From Amoebidium appalachense (lineage: Eukaryota; Ichthyosporea), in the NCBI GenBank assembly GCA_963693365.1, contig CAVNZM010000011.1, positions 186,001 to 250,000 on the forward strand: DNA of 64,000 bases, given 5' to 3'. Below the pieces are notes generated by a model. That model saw only the letters and a list, made by a program, of their open reading frames with translations, was not told the DNA's origin and made no database searches. The position numbers and the translations under genes are program-made. This document shows positions 1-12,473 of the stretch, piece by piece (within the stretch, counting starts at the first letter, position 1; each line of letters begins with the position of its first letter).

Positions 1-2530
1 CACAGCACACAAGGGTGTGCCCGAGCCCTCATGCAGCCACAACCTCACCACGTGAATTGCACATACATTTATCTGGGGCGTTGCACACTGGAGGCGTAGT
101 TGCTTCCGCTCTAGCCCTACGGGAGAGTATCGAAAAACCAGCGTTGACTCCACAGGCACACAGGCACACAGCAAGGGCTAGTGCCTTGGCTGCCATCCTT
201 GCAGATCTTGCAGCGTGGGAACAGAGCAATCTATTATTCGCAGTATTAGGGGTGCGTGTATTATGTGCCAGCCAACGTGGAGCTACTCAGTACTATGATA
301 GAAGCCTAGAGAGCGGCGAGAGCTGGTCATGAACAGAAGAAGGCCACACAACAAACTGTTCATGAGCGAGCGCCTGAGTCTGACGTCTGTTTTGTTGTCA
401 ACGTGACCCCTAAGATCTTCAATATATCTGGGCTTGATGGAACAAGGATCAGGATTTTCTCAATGGCAAAGAAAAGTGAAAGAGTATTTAAATCGTCATG
501 AAAAACCCCCCCAAGTCTATGATTTTGTGAGTGAGCCCAACGTGACTACCATATAAGGTAAATACGGTTCTTATGAGCCAATAGGGAACTTGCTGGTCAC
601 AGCTGGACTGAGGTGAGCTGGTGCCAGTCTGACTGCTGATTGGCTGCTCAATGAGCAACAATTGCACAGCTGTTCAACTTGATGCCCAACTCAGAGCTCT
701 GCCGGAGACTCCCGGGACCCGGTCCGCCGGAGTCTGTAGTGCTCGAGGGCGGTGTGCCAGTGGCCACTTACAAACTGTAGAGTTCATGACGCGCATGCGT
801 GGGTGCTTGCCGCCTTGCAAAACCTCATTAGAAGGTGTGCCATATAGCGTGGCTTGCTCGGCCAGCCAGCCTAATTATAAGGGTCAGATTGTCTTTAGAC
901 GGTCGAACTTTGCGTCCCTGGGAGCGATTCGACCATACGACATGCATCCTCTTTATACATATAATACTTGCTGACAGTCACTCTGCGTGGGGGTCTTACT
1001 ATGTGTTAGCGTGATAGAGGAGGTGCCGGGGGGGGAGGGGGGGGGGGGGGGAGGGGAGAGGAGGGGGGGGAGGGGGAAGAGGAGGCCTTGGGGACTTTCT
1101 GATAGGAGACAGTAGGAAGGAACAGGGGGAACAAAGAGGGCCACCGAGATAGTTGGGCCCAGAGCTATCACCGAAATGCCGGCAAGTCAGCGGTGCAATG
1201 AAGAGATAAGTTTGAACGGCTCAGCCTGTGAGGAAGGGCGGGATAAGGAATATATGCTCACGAAGCCAAGAAATCTCATGGAAAAAGCCCAGGATGAACG
1301 GAGCTTAGGGTGTTATATTATATGGGGTCAAGTATCGAGGATGCACACTTGTGATCGTGAGCGTATGAGGGATCATTTCACTATATTGGCCGCTCCTAGG
1401 CTCCCTCCGGAAGGATCCGGCCTATCCGGTGCGAGTGCATGCACGCGCACTTATGTCCAACTTGTGGGCTGGGTGTTCATGTGTATGGTGCGGTCGCGTG
1501 TGTGAGCGGCTGGACGGTCATTCATGGTCACGCTGCCCGTGCACGTTTAATTGTGCGCCCTTGTGACACGTGCTGACTCGATCACTGCTGAGCCTCGTGC
1601 CCGTTATTATATACGCAGGTGTTGATGGCATGTTTAACAACTTCGCGTGTGTTCTTTTATGCATACATGATTGTGTGTGAAGACAAAGGGTGAACGTGGT
1701 TCAAACAGGTCGGTGCACGTGGGCGTGTGGGTTAGGTGGTGGGGGAGAAGAGGGGGGGGGGGGGGGAGGGAGGGAGGTCTTTCGAGGGAGGGCTTCCATT
1801 GCAACGTTTCTGGTTTGTAGGCATCAAAATAATCATCGCCTTGATTTTAACGCATTCGTGTGTGGTTCCGGCAACGCTTGTTTCGGCTACTGGCTAGGGC
1901 TGAGCGGCTGAGCCATTGCAAGCAAGTGTGCTGATGGCGCCTCGAATCGGTCCAAGAACAAAATTGTGATCGCATAATCGAGATTTCAAAATCATGAGCG
2001 ATCCCGGATCGGATTGGCTGGTGGCTCTAACCGCCAAGTTCAAATTTGGGTGCTGCACCACTTTGGCTGGCAGTTGTGCGCTTAGTGAACTTTGAAAGGC
2101 TGAGAGGAGATAGAGCAAACTGGCATGGATGCTTAGGTCTGCAACAATCGAACGAAAAATTACCAAGCTTGCGCGGACACTTATGAGCTATATGTAGAAC
2201 ACCATGGAAACTGACGAGGTGTCCATTATCAACTGCACAGACTTTGTGCTCAGGTGCGTAGGTGTGGCTGCCACATCAAGAGCTGTGTCACTAAAGAGTG
2301 CCCGAGCACGAAGAGAATCTTTTTCTGCGTATCAACATACCAAGTCAAACATAGATCAGGCCTGCGTAGTAGCAGGCTGTCAGTAATGTTAGATAGCCGA
2401 GCACTTGCGCTTCAGAATGACTTCGGACATCGATCGCCAAAACAAACACACTCGACAAACTTTGCACTGACTGCACTGCACGTGTTTTCTCACAAATCCA
2501 CCTGAGGCACACCAACTTGATGGCATGCAC
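1..2530. other. No recognised gene; intergenic DNA
   Basis: Open frames of about 60-110 codons occur (for example 651-974 and 1176-1505 on the plus strand), but none has a recognisable domain, codon pattern or matching splice sites. G-rich runs lie at about 1028-1078 and 1741-1772. The rest looks like unique sequence of ordinary composition. I see no RNA gene. Confidence 0.5.
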
Positions 2531-2563
2531 CTGAGCACCAGCTGCACAAAAGTACAGAGAAAA

Positions 2564-2564
<1 letters not shown>

Positions 2565-2633
<69 letters not shown>

Positions 2634-2698
2634 AAACACACACAAAGTACAGAGAAAACCACACACACACACATATACACACACACAGACACACACAG

Positions 2699-2754
<56 letters not shown>

Positions 2755-3181
2755 ACGCACATACACACATGCACACGCACACACACATCCACACAGACAC
2801 AAACACTCGTATGAATGGCAAGCACTCGCACACATTAGTACAATCACACACAAAACGAGATACACATGCATACTGTATTTTGCGCAAAGGGCATATCCAC
2901 ACACTCGCGCATGCTCGATTCCAACCACACCGACCCTTTTACAAGTTCACAGGCTCACCCACTGTCACTCTAAGCCACCTACCTGCACACACACGCACAC
3001 GCACGCGCACACAGACATGTACACCCACACACTAACTACACAGAAACGTACGAACACACTCCCACCCATCAATTTTGAGCACAAGCTCCTAAGCCCACTC
3101 GTTTAAAATCATTACCAGACAAACACACATTCCCACAGCCCTATCTTGTCTGCATTCACACCTTCATGCACATCCACACTA

Positions 3182-3260
<79 letters not shown>

Positions 3261-3267
3261 CTCTCAC

Positions 3268-3345
<78 letters not shown>

Positions 3346-3459
3346 TTGCACACAGCCTGTTGGAGCACGATGGAGACACCATGGAGGTAGCCAGCCAGAC
3401 CGACACAGGAGATGAGGTGCCCTCCTCCCCCTCCCCTCCCTCCCCTCCCTCCCCTCTCC

Positions 3460-3532
<73 letters not shown>

Positions 3533-3535
3533 AAA
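2565..3535. repeat. (CA)n arrays
   Basis: Long CA arrays occupy about 2565-2760, 2984-3040, 3188-3345 and 3465-3532. One small exon (3356-3416) lies between the last two arrays, directly after a CA tract that ends in CACAG. Reading frames through the arrays (TH repeats on plus, CV repeats on minus) are not genes. Confidence 0.95.
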
Positions 3536-3943
3536 TGGAGCCCACCACCTATTCATAGCAGTCGGTCATTCTACTCCCCAGGCCTCTGTTTGTGCGTGTG
3601 AATACCCACAGCGCTTCCTCTGCTACTGTGTGGTTTGGTGTTTAAGGGATGGTGGGGGTGTCCAACCAGGCAGGGGGGGTGCAGGGGGGGTCTGAGGAGT
3701 ACGAGGACACAGGCACGGGGCAGGACTACATGTTGGGGGGGGACATGCGGCCAAAGCGGGTAGGTGCCTTATGTGGTAATGTCTGGTTGGGCATCTGGCA
3801 GGCGTTACAGTCTCATTAGGTGTTGGTGGAGAGCTGTGGAGACGTGGTGCACAGGCATGCTACTATGGGCACACGCATGCGCGCGCGCACACGTGTGTGC
3901 GTGTGTGCGTGCGTGTGTGTGCGTGTGTGTGTGTGTCTGTGTG

Positions 3944-3974
<31 letters not shown>

Positions 3975-4205
3975 TTGTTTGTGTGTGTGTGTGTGTGTGT
4001 TCGTGGTCAGAAATAGCAAACGTGCACACAAGTTTGTTAATAAACCTGATAAAAGGAGCAGTTAGTATGTTAGTGTGTTACCTCCGCACCCCCGTTCCCC
4101 ACCATCACCACACACACCCCTGGAGCGATGCACACCCGTGTGGGCACTACTTACCACACGTGGCCAGATGCACACAGACCCCAGCCGTTAACGTATCCTC
4201 CCTCT

Positions 4206-4274
<69 letters not shown>

Positions 4275-4295
4275 ACACACATACACACACACATA

Positions 4296-4370
<75 letters not shown>

Positions 4371-4485
4371 ACACATACACACATACACACATACACACAC
4401 ACACACATACACACAGGGCACTTTGGCATGTGACCTGGATGTCAACTCGTCGATGGAAGAATCTTTGGAAGAAGCAACCAAAGAG
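3356..4485 (+). CDS. Acidic protein, internal exons only
   Basis: Three candidate exons read as one acidic polypeptide: 3356-3416, 3685-3759 and 4417-4485. Each follows an AG acceptor and ends at a GT donor (GTGCCC, GTAGGT, GTGAGA). All joins are phase 0. The encoded segments are rich in Asp, Glu, Gly and Thr, and the last ends in a helical MEESLEEATKE stretch. The introns are almost wholly TG or CA arrays. I do not recognise the family, and neither the first nor the last exon could be found. The Penelope-like element begins about 480 bp downstream, so the gene may be interrupted there. The call rests on agreement of splice sites and phase, not on homology. Confidence 0.35.
3890..4416. repeat. 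(TG)n and (CA)n/(CACATA)n arrays
   Basis: A TG array with T-rich interruptions spans about 3895-4002. A CA array interspersed with CATA units spans about 4208-4415 and ends directly at the AG acceptor of the exon starting at 4417. Both lie inside the intron of the acidic-protein gene. Confidence 0.9.
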
Positions 4486-4964
4486 GTGAGACCCCCCCTC
4501 CCCGCCTCCTCCTTCCCCAAGAATAAAGACAAAAAATTCGAGAAAGAAATAAAGAAAAGAAAAGGTAAGGAAAACGGAAAAGAAAAAGGAGGTGGACAAA
4601 GAAAAGAAAAGGAAACAACCAATAAATGGAAGGAAGTAAGAGACGAAAAAGCTGGGAACATAAGCACACGAAAGAAGGTACAAAAGGGAAACGGGAAGAT
4701 TTGCAACCACCCACCCGCACCTTATAAGCCCTGTGGAGCTCGTCTTTATCTGCCAATATGTTCGAGCAGGCTGTAAACCGGATGGTATTACGGCATGTTT
4801 GTATTGGGAGGTTTTAAATCGGGGGGGGGGGGTGTCACTGTGTGATAATAGATAGGGAGGGTGTAAAAGAAGGCATCGCTATCTGTTTGGTCCCAGGGGG
4901 CTGCAAGCTAGTCGGCTTCACTGCAGAGTTCGTAGTGGCCAGCACCACAAATCAGAAGCTTTAA

Positions 4965-6829
4965 TCTCTCATTCTCATCAACCCCCCCCCCACCGCACGA
5001 CTCCCGCAGGACACCATTGCAAACATCCTTGCACAACCCTGCCCTTGCAACGACCCGCACTATGCGCCATACGTACACCCACAACACGGACACGTGCTTA
5101 CATCGCGCTTAGACATTCCCGGCCTGCCCGCAGACTTTGCATCGCTCATGCATTTTGGAACCAAGTTCCGAATGCAGGTCGAGCAAACGGAGGACACCAC
5201 CTGTAGCAATTTATTGACACAGGCGTTGCAAAGTGTAACAAGATGTACGATCTTGGTATGGCAGCTTATCCCTCTTTGAATCCGTGGGCAGCCGCCGTCT
5301 TTACTAAGTGTCGCCCCTTCCTGCCATATGCACAACACGCACCCAACACACACACCGTACCACAAGCTTCTGTGCTTCTACTGCGTCGCTTCCAAAAACG
5401 TTTCGTAGTCACCACAATGGATAAAGCTAGCAACACGTTCGTGATCGTCTGCAAAAAACACTACGTTAGCAGCATTACAGCCGAACTGCATGCACCTGCC
5501 GCAACATACACCGTCTGCAACACTGCACCAAAAGACATTGTTGCACAACACCTTGCATTTCTCAAAACACATGACATAAAAGGCACACCAGGACGTCGCA
5601 CTGCACGCTTGCCCACATTTCAGGCCATAGTTAAAATGCACAAAACACCACCCACCTTCCGTTTCATTGCCAACTCCTCTGCCACATCACTTGAACCTCT
5701 CTCCCGCCTTCTCACTAGTGTGTTTAAGTTCGTCTCCCCTGATGTCGAACGTATGTGGTGTGATGTTGTCAAACCCCACCTGCCACACAACACTAGCTCT
5801 TGGATTCTCACGGATAGCACCGCACTCACACACACAATCAACGCCCTTAACCGTACCACACGCCAACACGAAAATACGCCCGTGTCTGTGTTTGATTTTT
5901 CCACACTCTACACCAAGATTGACTTGCATGATTTGAAAGCTCGCCTCACTACACTGATTGACGCAATATTTGTCAAAAAATGCACGGACGCTCGCAAACC
6001 ACACATGTTTATTAAGAAAACCGGCTCCACGTTGTCCTGGGTGGATCGTGTAGATGATGATTCCCAGGATGATTCCTTTGAGCCTAAAGAACACTCTCTA
6101 CATCTCTCTAAGGCACAGCTTGTGGATTTTCTATGTTTCCTCGTAGATAACATATATGTTGTGTTTGGCGATACCCTCTACAAACAGGACATTGGTATCC
6201 CCATGGGTACAAACTGTGCTGTTTTCTTGGCTAATTTCTATCTCTTTACTTATGAGTTGGATTTTGTTCGCAAGCTTATTGCACACGAACGCATTGATGT
6301 CTTGGTAGATTTTCAGTTTACTCGCCGCTACATAGATGATTTGATCTCCCTTCATAATCCTCGCATTCTCTCCCACCTCTATTTAGAAGATTGTGATTTC
6401 GGTCTATATCCCAAGACCAGCCTTCAACTCAACCCTGCCGGTTCCTCCCCCTCTGTCCCCTACCTCGACTTGCATATCACCTGCACTAATCACGGCATTC
6501 ACACAACCATCTACAACAAGCTCGACACACCCACGTTCAATACACTAGACATCGTTCGTTTCCCACATCACGACTCATTCATCTCCCGCACTGCAAAATA
6601 CGGCATCATGACAAGTCAAATGCATAGCTACCAGCGCAAATGCTCCACACTTGCTGCATTCACCACATGCACTGCACGACTTGCTAAAACATTGCTTAAC
6701 AAAGGCTACTCGTTTAGACTCTTGCACCACAAAATGCACAGCTTTCTCGCCACACACCCGCACATATACCGTGGCGTTCACTCCTCTCACATACTCTCCA
6801 TCATCACTAAAAAGATCAACACTCCCTAG
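4965..6829 (+). CDS. Penelope-like reverse transcriptase, frameshifted
   Basis: The main frame (5243-6829, 528 residues) has the full reverse-transcriptase core. A DKAS block lies near residue 60, a KMHK block near 131 (as in Penelope-like RTs), motif A FDFSTLYT near 217-224 with its catalytic Asp, motif B GIPMGTN near 318-324, motif C YIDD near 363-366, and a PYLDLH block near 406. The upstream frame, open from 4965 to 5279, adds a PCPC cysteine pair and an HVLTSRLDI segment of the kind seen N-terminal to these RTs. The two frames overlap at 5219-5279 and differ by one frameshift, so the copy is probably inactive. No GIY-YIG endonuclease is visible on either side; a polypyrimidine tract follows the stop. 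It is a retroelement, not a host gene. An endonuclease-less Penelope type or loss of that domain are both possible. Confidence 0.8.
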
Positions 6830-6847
6830 TCCCCCACTCTATCCCGG

Positions 6848-7176
6848 TTCCCCCCCCCCCCCCCCCCCCCCCCCTCCCCCCCTACCAGCCCCTACACCTC
6901 CCCCCCCCCCCCCCCCCCTCCCCCCCCCCCTCCCTCTCTCTCTCCCTCTCTCTCTCCCTCTCCCTCTCTCTCCCTCCCTCTCTCTCTCTCTCCCTCTCCC
7001 CCTCTCCCCCCCTTCCCCCTCCCCCCCCCCCCCCCCCCCCCCCCCCCCTCTCTCTCTCCCCCCGCTCCTTTTCCCAAACAATTCCCCCGCCGTTCTTCTT
7101 TCTCAGCCGGCTAGGTTTTTTGGGTTGCCTGGTAAGTTTTGAAATGGAGGTCTCGTCTCTGATCTGTCCACCACAG

Positions 7177-7210
<34 letters not shown>

Positions 7211-7249
7211 CTTCTTTTTCTTCCCCCTCCCTCCCTCCCCTCCCTTCCC

Positions 7250-7319
<70 letters not shown>

Positions 7320-7917
7320 CCCCTTCTCCTCCCCCCCCCCCCCCCCCCCCATTCCCCTCCTACCTTCTTTTTCCCCCCCTTTCCCCTCCTCCCCCCCCCC
7401 CCCCCCCCCCCCCCATTCCCCTCCTACCTTCTTTTTCCCCCCCCTTTCCCCCCCCCCCCCCCCCCCCCCCCCCTGGCCAAACCCTGTATACACTCTTCTC
7501 ATCAGCAGGTCTCTAACCCACTCTGCAGAACGTTTTACGCATTTCTCCCCTCGGAGAACTTGGTCGTTGGTGCGTTTTTGTCTGACATCTAACGACTCTG
7601 CAGGGTCCCCTGAGACTACTGACACTCTAACATTCCCTCCCCTCTCTTACTTCCCCCCCCCCCCCCCCCCCTCCCCCTTTCCCTCCCTCCTTCCCCTCCC
7701 ATTTTCTCTGCACACCCAACAGGTCTTAACCAGATCTGCACATCGTTAGTCACAATCTTCTCACATATATGAGAGAATGATCGTATTGGTACGATTTGTC
7801 TAATATCTGACGATTCTGCAGCATCCATAAGACCCCCCTCCCCCTCCCCTCCCCTCCCCCCCCCCCCCCCCCCCCCCCACCTTCTCTCTCTCTCTCTCTC
7901 CCTCTCTCCCTCTCTCC

Positions 7918-7975
<58 letters not shown>

Positions 7976-8012
7976 TTCCTCCTTTTTTTTTTTTTTTTTT
8001 TTTTTTTTTTGG
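6848..8012. repeat. C, T and CT tracts
   Basis: C-runs and CT arrays fill 6848-7075. T30, C30 and T29 runs alternate at 7178-7320. Further C-rich blocks lie at about 7330-7475, 7650-7700 and 7835-7970, and a T30 run at 7984-8010. Short unique patches between them hold no gene. The block starts 19 bp after the RT stop codon. Confidence 0.9.
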
Positions 8013-8072
8013 CGCCTGTTGTTTTGCTTGTCATTTGTTGTTCTGGTTGATTACCTGTAATCTTCGCTTATT

Positions 8073-8107
<35 letters not shown>

Positions 8108-9060
8108 TGTGCGGGGTTGCACATACCGGTGTCTACTTTTCTTCTTACTGTTTTTCTCTCCACACACTTCATCTGTCCACTTCTGCATACCCCCTTTCAT
8201 AGCTATAGACACACTTCACACATTGCGTTACGCGCACGCATGCACACACCGCTCTGTTGGCGACAGCTCCCTTGGAACCCATGCGGCATGTTACCCGCCG
8301 GCGTAACATAACTCGGACTATCGGTTTGGCTTTTTTCAAGCCCAAAGCAATGGGTGATACCATATTTCCGGCTGACATCCGGGGGCATAGCTTTCCGTTC
8401 GAAGACGATAAAGTTCCGCCCTAGTAAGCGTGTTACTACCCTGCGGCGTGGGTCAAATCTCATATTTTCCCCTCTGATTACGAATTCTGTGGCCTTCGGG
8501 ACTTAATTCTTTTCAGCTGGTGTAGTATGTTAGCCAGGGAAGTATCGACTTAGGTATCGACGGGGGAGCTTCCTAGAAGCCCCGTCTCCTGAGTTCCTAT
8601 CTATATTTTTCTTGCTTCTGCTTTACTGCTGCAACTTTAACCCCCGGCCTTTCCCACTGCCCTTGCCTGCATAAGCAACCCTGCTCGTCTCTGATCAAGA
8701 CGGGTGACCTACTCATGTTCAAGTGAAACAGTATCTGAGTTGGGTTTCGTTAACGAGGGGAATAGGTCGAAACTCGGGTACTGTGGATGACGTGGGCCCC
8801 CCCTGAGGATGGGCTCTGCTTATTATGCATACTCTTTATGTATGGCTTGCATTCTGCATCGTGTTATCCGTTTGTTCTTGTGTACTTCGTACTTTTTGAC
8901 GCATTCAAACCCCCCCCCCCCCCCCCCCCCGGGCTTCCCCAGCCAACACACATATGTTTGCTGGCATTTTACAGCACATAAAATGACAAATATGCACGGA
9001 TGTTCGTAATGCACAAAGACAGGGGCACATACTCGCTCGCTCACTCGTGTACCCAAACGG

Positions 9061-9098
<38 letters not shown>

Positions 9099-9326
9099 CC
9101 AAGAGCTGCAGCACAAGTACGACCAGGAAGTTGTGAGTGGCCTTGGCCCCCCCCCCTCCCCCCCCCCCCCCTCCCCCCTTTCTCCTCACAAGCTTGCTAC
9201 AGACACAGCCACAAAAGAGCTGTGATGGTGTGGTCACTGTGAAGATTGGAAAGCACCTGTTCCTTTAAATATTATATGCCCAGCCGGTGTCAAAAGTGAT
9301 TCTATTAAAAAAAAATGAAGATGTCT

Positions 9327-9359
<33 letters not shown>

Positions 9360-9442
9360 GGGGGTGGTGGGCAGGGGGGAGGTTTAGCTGGTGGATGGGC
9401 TCTTTAGCAAATTGTAGGACCACACGTGCCTGTTTATTGGCT
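8013..9442. other. No recognised gene
   Basis: Unique sequence with a TG array (about 8073-8104), a C-run (8910-8930), a CA array (9060-9095), C-rich runs (9149-9178) and T-runs (9327-9358). Frames longer than 60 codons are mostly low-complexity. No domain or splice-consistent exon was found. Confidence 0.5.
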
Positions 9443-9820
9443 GTTGTTGGAATATTTCAGTGGGGCAGAGACAGCTGTTCCGATCCTGTCCTCTTTTGTG
9501 TGGGGAAGTGGTGTGAATAGCCTGCCAGACATATCGCTATAGTGTTGGCAGCTAGAACGTTTGGTGGTCACGCAGTAATCTTGGTCATAGTGATGGTCTT
9601 TACTTGCAGCGAAGCGGGCGGCGGCGGCAACGACATTCTGGACACTGACACAGTCCAGAGCTTATATACTATGATTGGAATGTGGAGTCATCCCAACAGA
9701 GATCCAATCACATACCAGCCGAGATCCCTATATGACTTAGAACCAATCATCATCCCATAGTCATCACGATCACGATAGCGAGTGAGATGGGTTGACATAT
9801 GCGATCACATATCCTGACAG
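9443..9820 (-). repeat. Dispersed repeat, copy 1
   Basis: This segment matches the reverse complement of 49752-50146 over almost its full length, with scattered substitutions and a deletion of about 18 bp. A third, shorter copy lies at 50684-50792. Both long copies share the blocks ending near GATGGGTTGACAT and starting near GTTGGAATATTTC. No conserved protein is encoded, so it is probably a non-autonomous transposon or LTR fragment. Confidence 0.8.
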
Positions 9821-9859
9821 CTGTGTATCATGCCGGTATGCTGACACCCCACCAATCAG

Positions 9860-11976
9860 ATGCGGACCGAGGAGTTGCAGCTGCTGCTGGCATGTGCTGT
9901 GGGTCCCCCCTCCCCCCTCCTCCCCTTCCACGTGGCATGTGCTTGGTGGGCTCTGTGCTATTTTGCTGTTTTTTGTGTGCCTTGTTAGATGCTGTTTGTC
10001 GCACATGTCAACTCTCCTAATCACCCACCATAACGCAGGACTTTCACACACACACACACACACACGAACACACACGAACACACACACGAACACACACAGG
10101 AGGCCGATGTAGCCCGCCTGGAGTGTGAGTGCGAAGAGTTGAGGCAGCAGCTGGGGGAGGCCAAGGGGTGGGCCAAGAGGGCCCAGCACCTGACAGAGCA
10201 GGTGGGGGGGGTTTATTGCAAAAGTGCATGTGATAGGTGGGGGGGTTTAATTGCACAGTGCATGTGATAGTTGGGGGGGTTTAATTGCACAGTGCATGAG
10301 ATAAGTGGGGCGGTTTGGTTGCACAGTACATGATATAGGTGGGGGAAGGGGGGGGGGGGGGGGGGGGGGGGGGTAATTGCACAGTACATGAGATAGGACC
10401 CCCTGGCCTATCACCTTAGGCATGATATGGCACCACCCCTCGGCTGTTACAGGAGGGTGGCCGGGAGGGCTGGGGTTGCTTTATCCAGCGCCGATTGTGC
10501 ACATTTGATGTGCCAATCCGTTTGGATTGGACAGTGGACAGGGGTATGTAGATTGGGCAGACCATGGAGTTATCATTCACGTAGGCACATATGTGTTAGT
10601 TTTTTTTTTTTTTTTTTTGGGGGGGGGGGGAGGGGGGGGGGGGAGTTGGAGGCACACAGCACCTGCACGGGTGCACGTGCAGATGCCTAACATGTACCTA
10701 AACCCACCTGACACCCCCTCCCCCCAGCACGTGCAGATGCAGCAGCAGCTGTGGGGGTTGGAGGAGCAACTGGCTGCCGTGGCCGAGAGAGAGAGAGAGG
10801 CACAGAGGGCATGCAGGGGCGCAGGGGAGAGGGCCCGCAGGTGGGAGGAGGATTGTGCTGACATGGCGGTAAGTGGTGGGGGAAGGGGGAGGGAGGAGGG
10901 GGGAGGTGGCGATGGGAGTGGTGGCGGAACTGACAGGGGGTGCAGGCACGCATGGGGGTGGAGAGGGAGGAGTGGGCCAAAGAGAGGGGGGCCTGGAGAG
11001 TGCCCTCCTTGAGTTGGAGAGGGAGAGGGAGGGGCTGGCAGTCAGGGTGTTTGAGCTGGAGAGAGAGAACACCGTGCTGGCTGAGGGCCTGCTTGCTGCC
11101 AGCGACCAGCTGGATGCATGCAAGGTGGGTGCATGCACACATGCAGGGATTGGTGCTGGGCAGGGGGGAGCGGGGAGGGGGAGGTGGGCTCTAGAGCTAA
11201 CGGGGGGGTTTTACAGACTTTGGCCGACGATGGACGGGCCGGCAGCAGACCACCCAGCCCCTATGGAGTCCCCCAGGTGGGTGGGGGTGGGCACTGGCTG
11301 GCATGGGGGTGGGCACTGGCTGATATGGGGGGAGGGCACTGGCTGATATGGGGGGTGGGCACTGGCTGGCATGGGGGGTGGGCACTGGCTGGCATGGGGG
11401 TGGGCACTGGCTGATATGGGGGGTGGGTTTTCAGCTGCCGTCACTGGCACATGAGCTCCGAGCCAGCGGGCACAGAGGCAGCCCAAAGGGTATGTGGCTC
11501 CCGGTAATTGCTTGGCTCTCCCAAGTCTTATTCCCCAGCACCCATTTTGCTTTTTCAAGTTCTATTTCCCAGCACAGTCCTATGTGCCTCCAGCACCCAT
11601 TTTGCTTTTTCAAGTTCTATTTCCCAGCACAGTCCTATGTGCCTCAGCACCCATTCAGTCCTACTTTTAAAACCACCTCCAGCACCCATTCAGTCCTACT
11701 TTTAAAACCATTCAGTCCTACTTTTAACACCATTCAGTCCTACTTTTAAAACCATTCAGTCCTACTTTTAAAACCACCTACATCATGCACCTTCCTCACC
11801 CCACCCCCCTGTACCCCCCAGCCACACCGCGCAAGGCCACACCAGCCAGCCCCCAGCAGGCATTTGCCACGGCAAGACAGACACAGGGCAAGCACACGGA
11901 CAGCAAAGAGAACAGATACAGCACCCCCACAGTCAGGAAGCAGCTGTTCCCTGCAGGTGCACACACGCGCGCGCAC

Positions 11977-12034
<58 letters not shown>

Positions 12035-12090
12035 ATACACACATACACACACACACACACACACACATACACATACACATACACGTACAC

Positions 12091-12127
<37 letters not shown>

Positions 12128-12172
12128 TACATACACACACATACACATACACACACACACACACACGCACAC

Positions 12173-12254
<82 letters not shown>

Positions 12255-12371
12255 GCACATATACACATACACATACACATGCACATACACATACACATAC
12301 ACATACACACATACACACGCGCGTGACCCCACATGGCATCTGTTTGTACATGGTGGGCTAATGGTGGTCGT

Positions 12372-12408
<37 letters not shown>

Positions 12409-12436
12409 ACCACCACCACCACCACCACCACCACCA

Positions 12437-12473
<37 letters not shown>

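Noticed and set aside
651-1505. Two plus-strand frames of 107 and 109 codons
   Set aside because: No domain, no splice support and ordinary length for chance frames in this base composition.
2345-2928. Long CVCVCV/THTHTH reading frames here and in many other places (for example 4147-4710, 11796-12626, 15057-15956, 19967-21568)
   Set aside because: They are translations of CA/TG arrays in two or three frames at once, without start context, domain or conserved composition.
6882-7749. Large Gly/Arg-, Pro/Phe- and Pro/Ser-rich frames
   Set aside because: They lie wholly within C, T and CT tracts and are open on both strands because the sequence lacks stop-forming bases.
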